The notes: generated by a model from the sequence alone, not told the origin. Counted from the stretch's first letter, positions 49,164 through 60,602 are shown. The stretch is 64,000 nucleotides of DNA from Toxonevra muliebris (GCA_963691655.1 OY829326.1:101617340-101681339); one strand, 5' to 3'. Numbers and translations: made by a program.

Positions 49164-49560
49164 ATTTAAGTAGTTTTTTTTTTAAATTAAATTTTTTTTT
49201 TTTATTTGTAGGTATTAATTTAAAAGTTGTAAACTTTAAGAACATTTTTGAAATTCTTTGAATTGTCAAGTACGCTGTAATAAACTATTAAAAAAAAATG
49301 TGATTAATGTCAAGGCTGTTGCTTTTGGCACAGTTTTACCTGCCACCCCAACTCCTACTAGTGTCACAACGATAGTTTTATGTGTCATATGAGCTTATGT
49401 TGGTTGTATTTTCGTGTTTTTAGTTTTTTTTTTGTTCTTGTTTGTTTTTGGCATTAATATTTGATTGAATAATAATCATGCTTTGTTTGAATTTCAAATT
49501 GTAAAAAAAAACAAAGGATTTGCATTTCTTTTTTTTTACTTTTTAGAAAAAAAAAACGCT

Positions 49561-49566
<6 letters not shown>

Positions 49567-49591
<25 letters not shown>

Positions 49592-50205
49592 AAATGACGT
49601 TGGGGTAGCGCACTACCCAACAAGTGGCCCTTCTGAAATTCAGCTACAGATTATAAAAAAGTTATAACATTTTGTTTTATGGAATCTACCGAATCAGAAA
49701 CATCGACAACATTATAGAGGTTGTTAAAATCACGGCAGGCACGGCGGAACGGCTCATTGTCTGAATAATTGGTCTTACAAAAAGATAACTTGATAGGAAT
49801 ATAGAATCGAGTAATACCAGTCGGAACGTTCAAGTTAATGTTCCTCAGCAAAGATGGAGAATTAACAGTGCCAGATAACAATTTTGCAATAAAACACACG
49901 TTACTCATAATTCTTAGGCTGTAAAGAGTAGGTAAATTCCAAAGTTTTAATCTGTGTTCGTAAGGTGGAAGATTAAACGGTAAATCCCACGGCAAGGATC
50001 TCAAAGCAAAAGGCAAGAACTGTTTTTGAACTGATTCCAATTTGTCTATATAAATCTTATATTGAGGACACCAGATAGTTGATGCGTATTCCAAAATAGG
50101 TCTAACCAATGATGTATAAAGCGACTTTGTGACATATGGGTCGTTGAATTCCTTAGACCAGCCCTTAACAAAACCAAGCATTGCTTTTGCTTTATTAAGG
50201 CATAT
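49567..50205 (-). pseudogene. 5'-truncated LINE, ORF2 C-terminus and poly(A) tail
   Basis: On the - strand an open frame reads KAKAMLGFVKGW, then SLVRPILEYASTIWCPQY, then LESVQKQFLPFALRSLPW. This is the conserved segment just after the reverse-transcriptase domain of Jockey-like LINEs. It runs open for about 180 codons to a stop at 49651. It is followed by a short 3' UTR and a 25-base poly(A) (T run at 49567-49591). The element begins abruptly at about 50205, as expected for 5'-truncated target-primed insertion. The lack of stops suggests a fairly young insertion. Confidence 0.88.
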
Positions 50206-50414
50206 AATAATGAAATTAAAAATTAATTAATGAAATTTCAAAAATTTTCAATATCTCTGCTATTCCCAGTTGACTAACTATTCCCAATTGAAATTGCTAC
50301 TTTTTGAACCAAATTGTTTCCAATTCAAATTGGCGGCTCCTGAACTCAACTTGCTGTTTCCAAATTCAAATTACAGTTTTATTCTCAGATTAAATAAAAG
50401 TTAATTTTATAAAT

Positions 50415-50671
50415 CGTCGTCGTTCAAGCAGAAATCACTAAGTCCAAATTAATTTTTTTAATTGGGTCCGTATTAATTAGCTTCTAGAATTCAAATGACA
50501 TAATAAATTAGATTTTTAATGATGCAGTTAAAACGTATACTAATGTGTGTATCAATCTGCTAAGTTTTTAATTTTTGCCAGTGTTCGTAGAGCACCATGC
50601 AATGCATAAATTAACTTCATCTCAGAAATTATAAAAATGTGGACTAAGTGATTTCTGCCTGAACGACGACG
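50415..50671. mobile_element. MITE with CGTCGTCGTTCAAGCAG ends, copy 2
   Basis: The better preserved copy of the family at 874-1117: 257 bp, with ends CGTCGTCGTTCAAGCAGAAA and, inverted, CGTCGTCGTTCAGGCAGAAA, extending to about 32 bp of inverted repeat. It lies just upstream (on the - strand) of the LINE fragment. Confidence 0.8.
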
Positions 50672-51059
50672 AAATAGTTTTTTTTTTTTTTTGAAGTGAA
50701 ACTTCTTTGGCGGCGTTTTGAGGGGTAAACTGAACAGGAAACAGAAAGTGGGGACGGAAGCCGTTAAAATAAGAAGAAGAAGAACGGGGACGGAACTATT
50801 CAATTCTACAACCACAATGCTTCCGTTTGGGGTTATTACATAGCAAAGTGAAAAACAAAAGAGAAGTAGAAATGAAAAATTTTGAAAATCCCTCAAATTG
50901 GTTTGGTATATTAAGCATTAATTTACTGAAAACAATTTTTTAAGTAATTATTTTTTAGAATACGTGTGTTCGTTATTTGTATACAAAGAAGAATATTTGC
51001 TTTCACGATAAATGACAGATCTGCAATGAGTGAGAAAGAGATGAGTCGATACAATAATA

Positions 51060-51400
51060 ACGCCATCTGTTGACTTCATAGTACTATGAAAAACATAAAC
51101 AATTCAAATATATTTGAATCTACTACTATAATGAAAAGAACAACAAAAGCAAAACGTTTTCGCAAATATTTAGTGCGACAAAAAGATAAAAAATTTACAG
51201 CGCGTTATGACTTGTTTAATACAAGTAAGTGTTGCACATCAAAAACTATTTATTATCTATTATTAACGTAGTTTTTCAATAGAAACGCCATCTGTTGATA
51301 GCACTATGCTAAACATAAATACGAATATATCAATAGCAACGTCATCTGTTGCTTTTATAGCGCAATGCAAAACATAAACAATATAAATATATTTAAATCT
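51060..51400. repeat. GCCATCTGTTG repeats, three copies
   Basis: A module with ACGCCATCTGTTGA, then about 10-15 bases, then CTATGnnAAACATAAA occurs at about 51060, 51287 and (as ACGTCATCTGTTGC) 51339. The flanking AAATATATTTRAATCTAC is also shared between two of them. It is a short local duplication; the CATCTGTTG core contains an E-box. Confidence 0.65.
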
Positions 51401-52429
51401 ACCTTTTCGTTTACATCTAAAAGAAAACAGTGCAAAATCAATCTCAACAAAATTTCGGTAGCAATCAAACTGATGTGCGTGAAAATCTACGCTCTCTACC
51501 AAGGCCGTATTTGGATTTTGGATTTCTGACCTTCTAATTTTAGAGATTAATTGCCAATGGATGAAAAAAAGTCAAAATAAAATCTATTTAACAATATTTT
51601 TTATTTCTAAAAAGTCAAATATAAAAAAAAAAATAAATTTGAAATCTTACACTATGCGATCAAATCCGATTTGTTTTCTTCGACATGAGGTTTGACTACG
51701 GATTCAAAAAGAAAAGTTGATACTGAGCTCTCCTGCATTCATAGTTTTTCTAGGTCAGTAACTGTTTTTGATTTAAAGTTTCGTCCTGAATCAGTTTGAA
51801 AAGTTTAAAAATTAATAAAAAATAGAAAAAATTATCGGATCCTTGTAAAATTAGACTTGCTTGAACCCCATTTTTTTTCCTAAAACGTAACGTGATGGGA
51901 AGTTTTTGTTCAACGTGAAAAGTTCTTTCGCAAAAACTCCATCTTATTAGCAAAACCCATGCAGTTTAGGAGGCAATCTTAAAATATAATTATTTTTTAA
52001 CGCATTATTGGTCAGAGCACCACGAAAGATCTCAACCTCATTCCTTATCATTGATAATGGCTCAAATTCCCAATGATGATCATTTGAAAAAAAATGAGCC
52101 TCTACTATTTTTGGTAATTTTTTTGAGGTTGGGTACATCATCAGTAGTGGGAAGTCAATGATCTAATGAAATTATGTCCTTCACGATAAAAAAAATTCAT
52201 TTGAATGCACATTGAATAATATTTATTTCAACAAAATTTAATTTGATTATTCTGTGAATTTTTTGTCACTTATGGCCATTTTTTTGAGGTTAAGATTAAA
52301 AAAAAACCGGAAAATTTTTCCTAAAATTTTATTTTTTTGGGTCCATCAAATGTATCATCGATTTAATTTATTGCATTTAAAAATCAGTTTGATAAAAATT
52401 ATTAATGAATAATTTCTTCGCATGAAAAC

Positions 52430-52700
52430 CCAAATCCAAAATAAACCAGTTTTACGTTGGACTTAAGCACTTTTGATAAATACCATATGGACCTAATTAG
52501 TTTTGAAAAAAATCATCTGGACTTAAGCACAAGAAAATATAAAGCATCTGTATGAATGCGGCCATGTGCAAAGCCAAAAATTTAAATTTATTACAATGCA
52601 GTAGCAGAACAAGGAAAGAATGCGATTGGCTGAAAGGGACTTAAGCAATTTTGATTTACACTTACGAAGGGACTTAGTCCTTTTGAAAAACTAGTTAAAT
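52430..52700. repeat. GGACTTAAGCAC repeat patch
   Basis: The phrase GGACTTAAGCA with a following TTTTGA-like word recurs near 52454, 52520 and 52639, with variants GGACCTAATTAG and GGACTTAGTCC nearby. Possibly a decayed transposon; no ends identified. Confidence 0.4.
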
Positions 52701-53020
52701 TAAATAGCTTTTTTAATTTAATTAACATTAATTAGGCTCATTTCTTTTGTTTAAACTATTTATTTGTACGGTCAGTGTGTATTGCATTAAAAATCTGGAA
52801 AATTTTCGTCTATGGCCTTGGCACTTTGGATATGTACCGACTCATATTAACTATTTAAATGCCATGAGCATACATACAATTATCTCTCCCAGTCTGCTGT
52901 TATTGCACTTACATATTCCCAGTCATAAACCTACCAAAGAAGTTTCACTTCCATCGAGTGCACTAAGTTTCGCATGTGAGTTTTTTTTTTTTCTTAAATA
53001 CAAATTTTACGAAAATTATA

Positions 53021-54298
53021 CAGGGTGACAATTGTAAAGTGACGCAAGTTTAATACTCTGCAGCAAGCTTTGCCATTTACCGTTACTTTAATTTAAAAAG
53101 CAAATTCATTCATCATTGGCTTTGCTTTTAATTTCATTTGAATTTTTGTTATTACATTTTGAAATTTCCATAAAAATGGACAAGGAAAATATTCGTCGTG
53201 AAATTATGAAATTTCATTTGGCAAATTATAGTAGCCGTCAAATTGCAAAGGTTTTAAATTTGTCAAGTGGTACGGTAGACCGAGCTATTATTCGATATAA
53301 TGAAACTGGGGGTTTTGAAGATAGAGACCGGGGAAAATTTTCAACAGTTGCCACTACTGGTTTAACAGAAAATATTCGTAAACGAATCAAGCGAAATCCA
53401 AGGCGCTCAATGAGAAAAATCGCTAAGGAAGTGGGAGTAAACCGTGAAACAGTGCGAATCATTGCAAAATCAAAGCTTAATCTTAAGCCGTACAAGCTCC
53501 GAAAAGTTCAAGATCTGACACAAAAAAAGAAAGATTTGCGACTGCAAAGATGCAAGGCGTTGCTACGCTCCTCCGTGTTAAAAAATGTTGAAAATATCTT
53601 GTTTACAGATGAAAAAATTTTCACGGTTGAACAACATTTCAATGCGCAAAATGACCGAATGTGGCTAACATCATCATCGCAACGAAATAGGACTGTTGGC
53701 CGAGTTCAAAAGCCAGCTTCCGTTATGGTATGGGCTGGAGTTTCCGCTAATGCCAGAACCCCTCTAATATTCGTTGAAGAGGGTGTTAAAATTGACCAGG
53801 TTGTTTATCGGAGCATTTTAAATGAACATGTTCTTCCCTGGACCCAAGATACATTTGGAAATAAAAACTGGACTTTCCAGCAAGATTCTGCACCTTCCCA
53901 CATGGCAAAATTAACGCAAACATGGATAAAAAACAATTTTTCTGGATTCATAACATCTCAAGAATGGCCACCATACTCCCCAGACTTGAATCCAATGGAC
54001 TACTCTACTTGGAGTATTTTAGAGAGTAAGGATTCTGCATCTCAACACCACAGACTGGAGTCGCTGACAAATTCATTAGAGAAAGCCTGGACTGAAATTG
54101 ATCAGGAAGTCCAGCGGCGAACAGTCCTACGATTTCCGGATCGATTGAAGGCATGTGTGCAGGCTAAAGGAGGTTATATTGAATGAGGTGGGGTTCAAAT
54201 GAATGCTTATATATTAACACTTAATTGTACTTAATGGAAGTACGTCCTTTTGAAAATAACTGCTGAAATGTGTGCGTCACTTTACGATTGTCACCCTG
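53021..54298 (+). mobile_element. Complete DD37D (maT-type) Tc1/mariner transposon
   Basis: The 1278-bp element starts CAGGGTGACAATTGTAAAGT and ends with the inverted partner ACTTTACGATTGTCACCCTG; 25 of the first 26 bases match between the ends. TA duplications flank it at 53019-53020 and 54299-54300. It encloses one uninterrupted transposase frame. Nothing appears missing, so this is the youngest element in the window. Confidence 0.96.
53176..54186 (+). CDS. Transposase, Tc1/mariner superfamily, DD37D type
   Basis: Cut-and-paste transposase of the enclosing element, 336 codons. The frame is open from 53116 but the first ATG is at 53176 (MDKENIRREIMKF), which gives the usual family length. 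Two helix-turn-helix DNA-binding units lie at residues about 5-45 and 65-105. The catalytic triad is Asp145 (ILFTDEKIF), Asp237 (FQQDSAPSH) and Asp275 (PDLNPMDYSTW). The spacing of 37 residues with a final Asp places it with maT (DD37D) elements rather than Tc1 (DD34E) or mariner (DD34D). No stop or frameshift occurs, so it is potentially functional. It lies in the large intron on the strand opposite the host gene. A decayed relative is at 10026-10690. Confidence 0.96.
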   Translation: MDKENIRREIMKFHLANYSSRQIAKVLNLSSGTVDRAIIRYNETGGFEDRDRGKFSTVATTGLTENIRKRIKRNPRRSMRKIAKEVGVNRETVRIIAKSKLNLKPYKLRKVQDLTQKKKDLRLQRCKALLRSSVLKNVENILFTDEKIFTVEQHFNAQNDRMWLTSSSQRNRTVGRVQKPASVMVWAGVSANARTPLIFVEEGVKIDQVVYRSILNEHVLPWTQDTFGNKNWTFQQDSAPSHMAKLTQTWIKNNFSGFITSQEWPPYSPDLNPMDYSTWSILESKDSASQHHRLESLTNSLEKAWTEIDQEVQRRTVLRFPDRLKACVQAKGGYIE

Positions 54299-54300
54299 TA

Positions 54301-55972
54301 CATATTTTTCTGTCTAGCCCAACTAATTCTTCGGTGGCTGTTTTCACCCCACTGCTTCTAAAAAACAACGTTCTGAGTTTATCAGTTTTGCATACAAGTC
54401 GATCCACTCGTCTGCTAAGTGGTGATGACTAATTCTATGCAATTTCAAAATATTCTACATTTTCTTAAATATGTACTTACTATAAAAGAACTACATATTT
54501 TACAAATATTAAATAACAATTTGCTAACAATGCCAACGAGAAAACAAAACAAAAATATATAAAAATAAATAAAAAAAAAAAAAACTGTAAACAAATGGTA
54601 TGTAATTAGCACAACATTGTCCGAATATGTCCTTCCTGTACCTTCCTCTCACACATCTCTTCCGTCACTTAATTTCCTCATTAATTACGAAATACAACAA
54701 CAATAACAAACAAACAAAGTGAAAGCAAAAGTCTAGAGTAATTAATTTTCACCTTATCAAAATGTAATAAAAAAAAGAAAACAGAATTGCAAACACAAGT
54801 TAAATTTAGTAGATTTCAGGGCATGACCGAAAGGCAAAACGTTATTTGCTTTCAATAGGCTCTGCGTCCGTCTACCTCACCTTCTATTCTGCTCCCCTAC
54901 TAAATCGTTGTTTCACTGTTTTGTCTCTAATTTCTCCCCCTTTCCCCAATTGATTCCGGATGCTCCTTGGCAGCTAACATCAAAGTGTGTCCACACGTCG
55001 CGATGTGTAGTCTTTGTGTTTATTGCCAAGTATTATTCGCCAATACATTCGTTTATTCATTAGCAATTAGAAGGAGCAGCAAGAGAGAGAGAGAGGGAGG
55101 CTTTCTTTATTGACCATTTTTAGGTTAAGCATTAAGTAAATAAAAAATAATTGACTTAAATAAAAAAACAGAAAAAAAAACTGTACAATTTATAAACAAA
55201 CACACAATACAATTGGCAACCATATTCTAAATTGTTGTTATTGTATTCTACCCCTAACTTCCTCCTGCCTGCCTGCTTGCCTCCCTTACAACCGTCCCGC
55301 CGTGATTTGCAACCACTACTAACTAGCTGCATTTTTACAACATTTTTGTTGCTGTAGTCTAGGCACTTGTGTTTTTTATTGACTTTATTCTTTTTTAAAT
55401 GTTTTTATTTATTTTTTTTTTTTATTTTATTTAGTGTTCTTTTTTTTCATTCTTATATATTTTTTTAGCTGCATTTTGTTGTTGTAGTTTTTGTATGATG
55501 CGCTTTCGTGACGCTGCTGATTTATTTTTGTGTGGCATTTTGTGGTGGCGGCAATACTTTTTTCTTCTTCTTTTTCCTCTTTTTTTTATTTTTATTTTTT
55601 GCACAACCAAAGCCAATTACGAATAAATTTTTCAAGGTGCAATGAATTGATAAAAATAAAATGCCGTGTAAAAAAAATCGAAATACAAAAAACCCAGAAT
55701 CACTGTCAATGACAGTAGAAAAAGAAGAAGAATTCATTGTCATTTTACTTGTTGTTGTTGTTGCTGCTATTGCTTTTACAGTGTTGGAAAATACACGATA
55801 CTGCAGTTGACATTTTGCTTTGTGCATTATGAATTAGTTTGAAATGCATGTTTTTTGTTGTTTTTTTGTAATTTTTAAACAAATAAATTTCATTCAAACT
55901 GACAGGCGCATTAATATTAAAATATTGAATTATATTAAAATATTGAGAAACCATTACAGAATTGCTCCTTAA
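54301..55972. other. Non-coding intron sequence
   Basis: No coding exon or element end was found. A GC-richer patch at 54310-54430 and a GA run at 55084-55100 are the only notable features. Confidence 0.5.
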
Positions 55973-57021
55973 CCCTTAAAGGCCTAAAATCGTACTTCCA
56001 TACCTGATCATTTCGGTTGTTCTACAAGAATCCGGTGTCAGAAAGTTGAATTAGATCGGAAATTCTTGGATTAAAAAAAGATGACTATAAATTTTCAGTG
56101 ACTTTTGATAAATAAGTTGATTTTTGACCCACTTACACTATGATTCTTGACCTTAAAATGGTAAAAAAAACATATAATTTTTAATTATGCTTGAGGGATA
56201 TACACTTCCAGATGTATTAAAATACGCTCCAAGCTTCAAAATTGCGACCAAAAGGCGGTAAACTCAAATATATCCCAAATGGATTTTATGTATGGGTTTT
56301 AAGAAATCTGATTAATCAAAATGCTTGATTATTCAATTATTCGATTAATTAAGATTTAATTAATCAAAAGGCAAGTCATTCGATTAATCAGCATTTTGAT
56401 TAATCCAAATTGAAATTATTCGATTAATCAAGATTCTGATTAATTGAAATAAAATTATTCGAACAAAATATTCAATTAATTTCTTTTTGGATTTTGTAGG
56501 ATTTTTTTTCAATACTTTTCTTTCTTTGCGCCATATTTTGCCCAGTTTTTTTGATTTTTGAACCACGATCACAACAAACTGTGCTTTCTTAATAATTCAA
56601 TATGTATTATAGCAACTATTCACTGTTTGGGAATCGAACCAAAGGAAACTAGGTCTCCAGTCATTTGATGTGACCGCTGAGCGTGGTTGGGCAAAGTGCT
56701 ACCGCTGCGGAAAATGGTTACGTATAAAGTGCAAAGTGAAGTATTGAAAAAAAATCCAAAAAATTGGAAATAAAAAAAAAAAATTGTTAGGATGTTTTGT
56801 TCGAATAATTTTATTCTGATTAATCAATTAATTTCAACTTGGCATAATCAAAATCTTGATTAATCGAATAATTGATTAATCAATCATTGTGGTTATTCAG
56901 AATTCTTGATTAAACGATTAATCGCATAGCCCTAGTTTTAAGCTAAATCCAACAGGTTTTGAGAGACTTGTAAACAGTTGGATACAGTATAGTTATAAGT
57001 ACGATTTTGGGCCTTTAAGGG
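55973..57021. mobile_element. TTAA-targeted inverted-repeat element, 1.05 kb
   Basis: CCCTTAAAGGCCTAAAATCG at the left mirrors CGATTTTGGGCCTTTAAGGG at the right, and the match continues to TACTT (about 25 bp). TTAA precedes the left end and TTAG follows the right end. Inside is a second large inverted repeat made of GATTAATCGA/TTATTCGATTAATC words (arms about 56310-56500 and 56790-56930). Its centre, 56629-56690, carries tRNA-like A and B boxes on the - strand. No coding capacity. PiggyBac-like by target and CCC end. Confidence 0.72.
56629..56690 (-). other. tRNA-like A and B boxes in the element core
   Basis: On the - strand GGTTCGATTCCC is a perfect B box, with a T-stem-like TTTGG/CCAAA around it. 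About 45 bases upstream ACGCTCAGCGG differs from an A box at one or two positions. No complete cloverleaf forms, so this is not called a tRNA. It may be an internal polymerase III promoter or a captured tRNA fragment. Confidence 0.45.
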
Positions 57022-57022
57022 T

Positions 57023-58212
57023 TAGGTTAGGTTAGATAGTACTGACTGGTCGAAGCCACACATAGACCTTTAGGTCCTTAGTGATACCAGATAGGAGTCT
57101 TACAAGAATTATTTAGCGAGTGTATATCTAGCGAGTGTACACTTCATTAATAAACTTTAGAAGACAGTTCACCCCCCCAGTTTAGCGACTTCGTTCAAAC
57201 CCTCAAACTGTGGAGCTCCTAAGTACACTAATCGAGTCCTAGTGAGCGCGGGGCAGGAACAAAGAAAATGCTCTAGAGTTTCCTTCACATCTTGCTCCAT
57301 ACATTTCCTGCTTGTTTCATTATCGGTTAGTTTTAGTTTAAAAGCGTGCGTTGCCATCAAAAAATGGCCAGTTAGTACGCCAACTACTGTTCTTCAGTTC
57401 TTACGATTAAACGATATAACACATTTTGCACCTAGCTTTCGCTTTCTTCCATCACATGCGTGCTTCCAGGTTACAATTAGCTACCTGAAAAGACATCAGT
57501 ACCTCGCTGATTTGATCCTCTGGCAGCTTAGTTCCATTTTTCGCGTTCTTGTCGACAATCTCATTTCCATCTATGCCTTTGTGACTAGGTACCCAATAGG
57601 TACACGATCTACGCTTAGTAGTCAGTTTCTCCATTGCTGCCCTGCACTGAAGAACATTTTTGGATGATGTCCAGAGTGATGCCAACGCCTTTATTGCTAA
57701 TTGGCTATCTATATATATGTTTATTGTTGAGTTGAACGTGGCAACACTGTTTGCAAGCTCCACAGCCTTTATAACGGCAAATATTTCTGCCTGGAATATG
57801 CTGCAGTAATCAGGAAGCTTGAAGGGCGTTCTGATGTTTAGCTCAGTACAGTAAACACCAGCGCCTACCCCCCAACCATTTTCGAGCCATCCGTGAAGAT
57901 ATTGAAGGATTTGCGTTCTAGTTCCATGCCCTTACGCCAGCCTTCCTGTTCAATAACAGCTTTTATCTCATTTCCAGATCTCAGTTTCGGAATCACGTAA
58001 TCTGAATCTGATGTGTTCCGACTAATGGAGCTATGTCCGAAAAATCTACCACCTTGATTAAAAAGTTCTCGGTGGTTACACCGTATGGCGCTCCCATCGT
58101 TCCGATTTGAGTTCTGTTTTTTCGTTAAGTTGGTACATCTGTTGTTGATATTCCCTCGAAATCTTAGCGTCATAGCTTGACATTTGCAAAAGTTACGTAG
58201 CCAAAAGTACAT
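57023..58212 (-). pseudogene. LINE with RNase H domain, 5'-truncated and broken
   Basis: On the - strand 58212-57865 leads into FNIFTDGSKMVGG, the first RNase H Asp motif, followed by AEIFAVIKAVELA-type sequence. The stretch 57763-57452 reads NIYIDSQLAIKALASL and YWVPSHKGIDGNEIVDKNAK, the remaining RNase H motifs. The stretch 57360-57169 ends with a KETLEHFLCSCPALTRTR zinc-knuckle-like tail. Stops and frameshifts separate the blocks. Its 3' end abuts repeated TAACC words. It is similar in organisation to the LINE at 14064-14920. The mariner remnant adjoins its 5' side. Confidence 0.87.
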
Positions 58213-58259
58213 CTATCGCTGTGTGTGTTGGCGATTTTTTACAATTTTACTAAACTTTA

Positions 58260-59323
58260 TTGTATAAAATTTTGCGTAAAAAAACGTATTTAATGATGCG
58301 CGAACGTTGGAAATGTTGGAAAAGTGTTTCGGCAACGATTCTCTAAAGAAAACGGTCGTTTACCAGTGGCACGAGCGGTTCAAAAGTGGTCGTGAGTCAA
58401 TCGAAGATGATGAACGCAGTGGCAGACCATCGACATCGAAAATCGACGAAAACATTGATAAAGTAAAAGAAATTTTGTTCAATAACCGCAAATTAACCAT
58501 CAGAGAGATACCGGAGGACTTGAACATTGCCTATGGATCCGTCCAAGACATTTTGGTTAATGATTTGGGTTTCCGTCGTGTAGCAGCAAAGTTGATGCCA
58601 AAAGACCTCAATTTCATGATTTGCGGGGCTGAATCCGATCCCAAATTCATAAAAAGGATCATTACTGGAGACGAGACGTGGGTTTATGAGTACGACACGC
58701 AACCCAGACATCAGGCAAGTGAAAGGCGTTCACCAAATGAGCCGAGACCAAAAAAACTACGTCGTTTTCAGTCAAAAAAGAAGGCAATGCTCACGGTATT
58801 CATTGATTACAACAGTGTAGTGCATCATGAATTTTTGCCAGAAGGCCAGACGGTAAACATAGAGTATTATTTGGCCGTTATGAAAAGTTTGGGTGAAGCA
58901 ATTCGCCGAAAGAGACCAGAATTGTGGACAGAAAACTCGTGGATTTTGCACCATGATAACGCACGGTCGGACAGTGCCATCATTATTCGTAATTTTTGGA
59001 CGAGAAATGCAACAAATACCATCCAACAGCCACCGAATTCACTTGATTTGGCTCCCTGTGGCTTCTTTCTGTTCAAACGAGTGAAAAAACCATTACGGGG
59101 AACGCGTTTTAGCAGCCGAGAGGAAGTAATGGAAAAATCGCAGAAAGCACATGGACATACCGAAAACCGAATATAAAAAATATTTCGTGGATTGGATCAA
59201 GCGCTGGCATAAGTGTGTTGCAGTCGATGGGGATTACTTTGAAGGGGACAATATAGATTTAGATGAATAAACTTGTATTTTTAATTTACTGAATAAATTC
59301 CGGGAACTTTTTGATCAAGGTGG
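58260..59323 (+). pseudogene. Mariner (DD34D) transposon, inactivated
   Basis: The open frame 58307-59176 encodes most of a mariner transposase: WHERFKSGRESIEDDERSGR, then ITGDETWVYEYDTQPRHQ (first Asp), HHDNARSD (second Asp) and SLDLAPCGFFLFKRVKK. The third catalytic position, 34 residues after the second Asp, is Gly instead of Asp. About 15-20 residues around the KDLNFM segment are deleted. A frameshift near 59140 puts the true C-terminus (WIKRWHKCVAVDGDYFEG, stop at 59268-59270) in another frame. A right terminal repeat (CGGGAACTTTTTGATCAAGG) ends at a TA near 59324. No matching left repeat exists, so the 5' end is lost. Dead copy. Confidence 0.9.
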
Positions 59324-59325
59324 TA

Positions 59326-60381
59326 TAGCATAGTTGTTTTCTGCGAAGTGACTGATTTGAGGCAGGTTGAGTTTAGCTTCAACAGCTGCCATTGGAGTTG
59401 TTCTCGTGGCTCCCGTGATACATAGAGCGGATACGTAGCAAATCTCATACGCGGAATGAGAATCCACTAAAAAAAGGCTCATTTAAAATAGCCAAGAAGT
59501 TCTTCAATGACCCAAATTGAAGTAGTAAGATTAACTCCTGTCAAAGCTGCAACGAAATCAGTGTGAACGAAACCGTCGAACATTTACATAGATAAACAAA
59601 ATACCATAAAATTCCAATACGAAAAACAGTGTTCGTACCACTATAAATATAATTGAAAACCAATATAACCGCAAAATGTGTGTGTTCATGACCTTTTTCA
59701 CTTACATTTGTACAATCAACGTCCCCCGATCTTTTCTTCCCTCCTCACCACTAAAAAACGACAAAAGAAATTAGGCATGTGCATGTTGTGTTCACATTGC
59801 GAATCAGCAATGAATATTTTAGGTAGGCAAATGGGTAGATAGGAACCTATTGTACAACATGCTTTCAAACATCGCCCCCTTGTCGCCCTCTCCCCCTCTC
59901 CCAATAAAATTTACTACGGCTACAATGTACAATGTAAAGCGGAAAAAGCAAAACATAAAAATAAATCAAATGTAAATGCACTTTTTCCTTGAACGAAAAA
60001 AAGTACAATAAAAAGAATGAAAACAAAACAAAATTTAAGAGAAACGAAAAAAGTGAAAATTTTCGTATAACACTTAAATAGTTTTTTTTTACGAAAAAAA
60101 AATATTAAATAAATTTCAGGTATTTGCAATTTATGTGAGATTTTATATTAAAGAATAAATAGAACGAATAATAGAATTGTGTAAAGAAAATCTTTAATAT
60201 GAAAACAATTCATAGTTTATAAAAATTTTCTACATATTTAATGTAGAAAATTTTTAAATAAATAATAGGAACTATAAGCAACCTTTACAGTGTCGTGGGG
60301 TTGAATTAGTCTTAGGGGATTAATGTAGAATTATATCCAAATAATGAAGCACTTTGGCCCCCACGAGCATTAAAAGAGTGT
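59326..60381. other. Non-coding intron sequence
   Basis: No gene or repeat with clear ends was recognised. Short frames on the - strand at 59716-60129 are A/T or pyrimidine-driven. Confidence 0.5.
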
Positions 60382-60513
60382 TCATATTTTATTGCATATC
60401 ACAGATATAGTACAGACTAAAGGACCAACAAGATGACTACCCTGAGGTATTCCAGTTGTAACTTCAATAAAATTTGATATTAAGCTCTTGAACACCACTC
60501 TCTGATCTCTAAC
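60382..60513 (-). pseudogene. LINE reverse-transcriptase fragment
   Basis: A 43-codon open stretch on the - strand reads VRDQRVVFKSLISNFIEVTT and then GIPQGSHLVGPLVC, the conserved GVPQGS..GP motif of LINE reverse transcriptases, here with one extra residue. The rest of the element is not recognisable. It lies in the large intron about 90 bases past the donor of exon 60603-61097. It has no ATG, so it is easy to miss. Confidence 0.8.
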
Positions 60514-60602
60514 TACCTTTCAAATATGAACTGTTTTTATTGAGTAACCACTAACTGAAACCCAAATATATCAAATTTATTATTCAGCAATTTGTGATTC
60601 AC

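Larger units (their letters stand above)
40813..60602 (-). other. 19.8-kb intron of the - strand gene
   Basis: The donor is AAAAAG/GTGAAT at 60603/60602 and the acceptor is TATTGCAG ending at 40813, both phase 0. The interval contains five tRNA-Tyr genes, at least three hAT/MITE insertions, LINE fragments, an intact DD37D transposon and a dead mariner, and no host exon that I could find. The join itself is inferred from phase and from both sides being orphan internal exons on the same strand. Confidence 0.6.
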
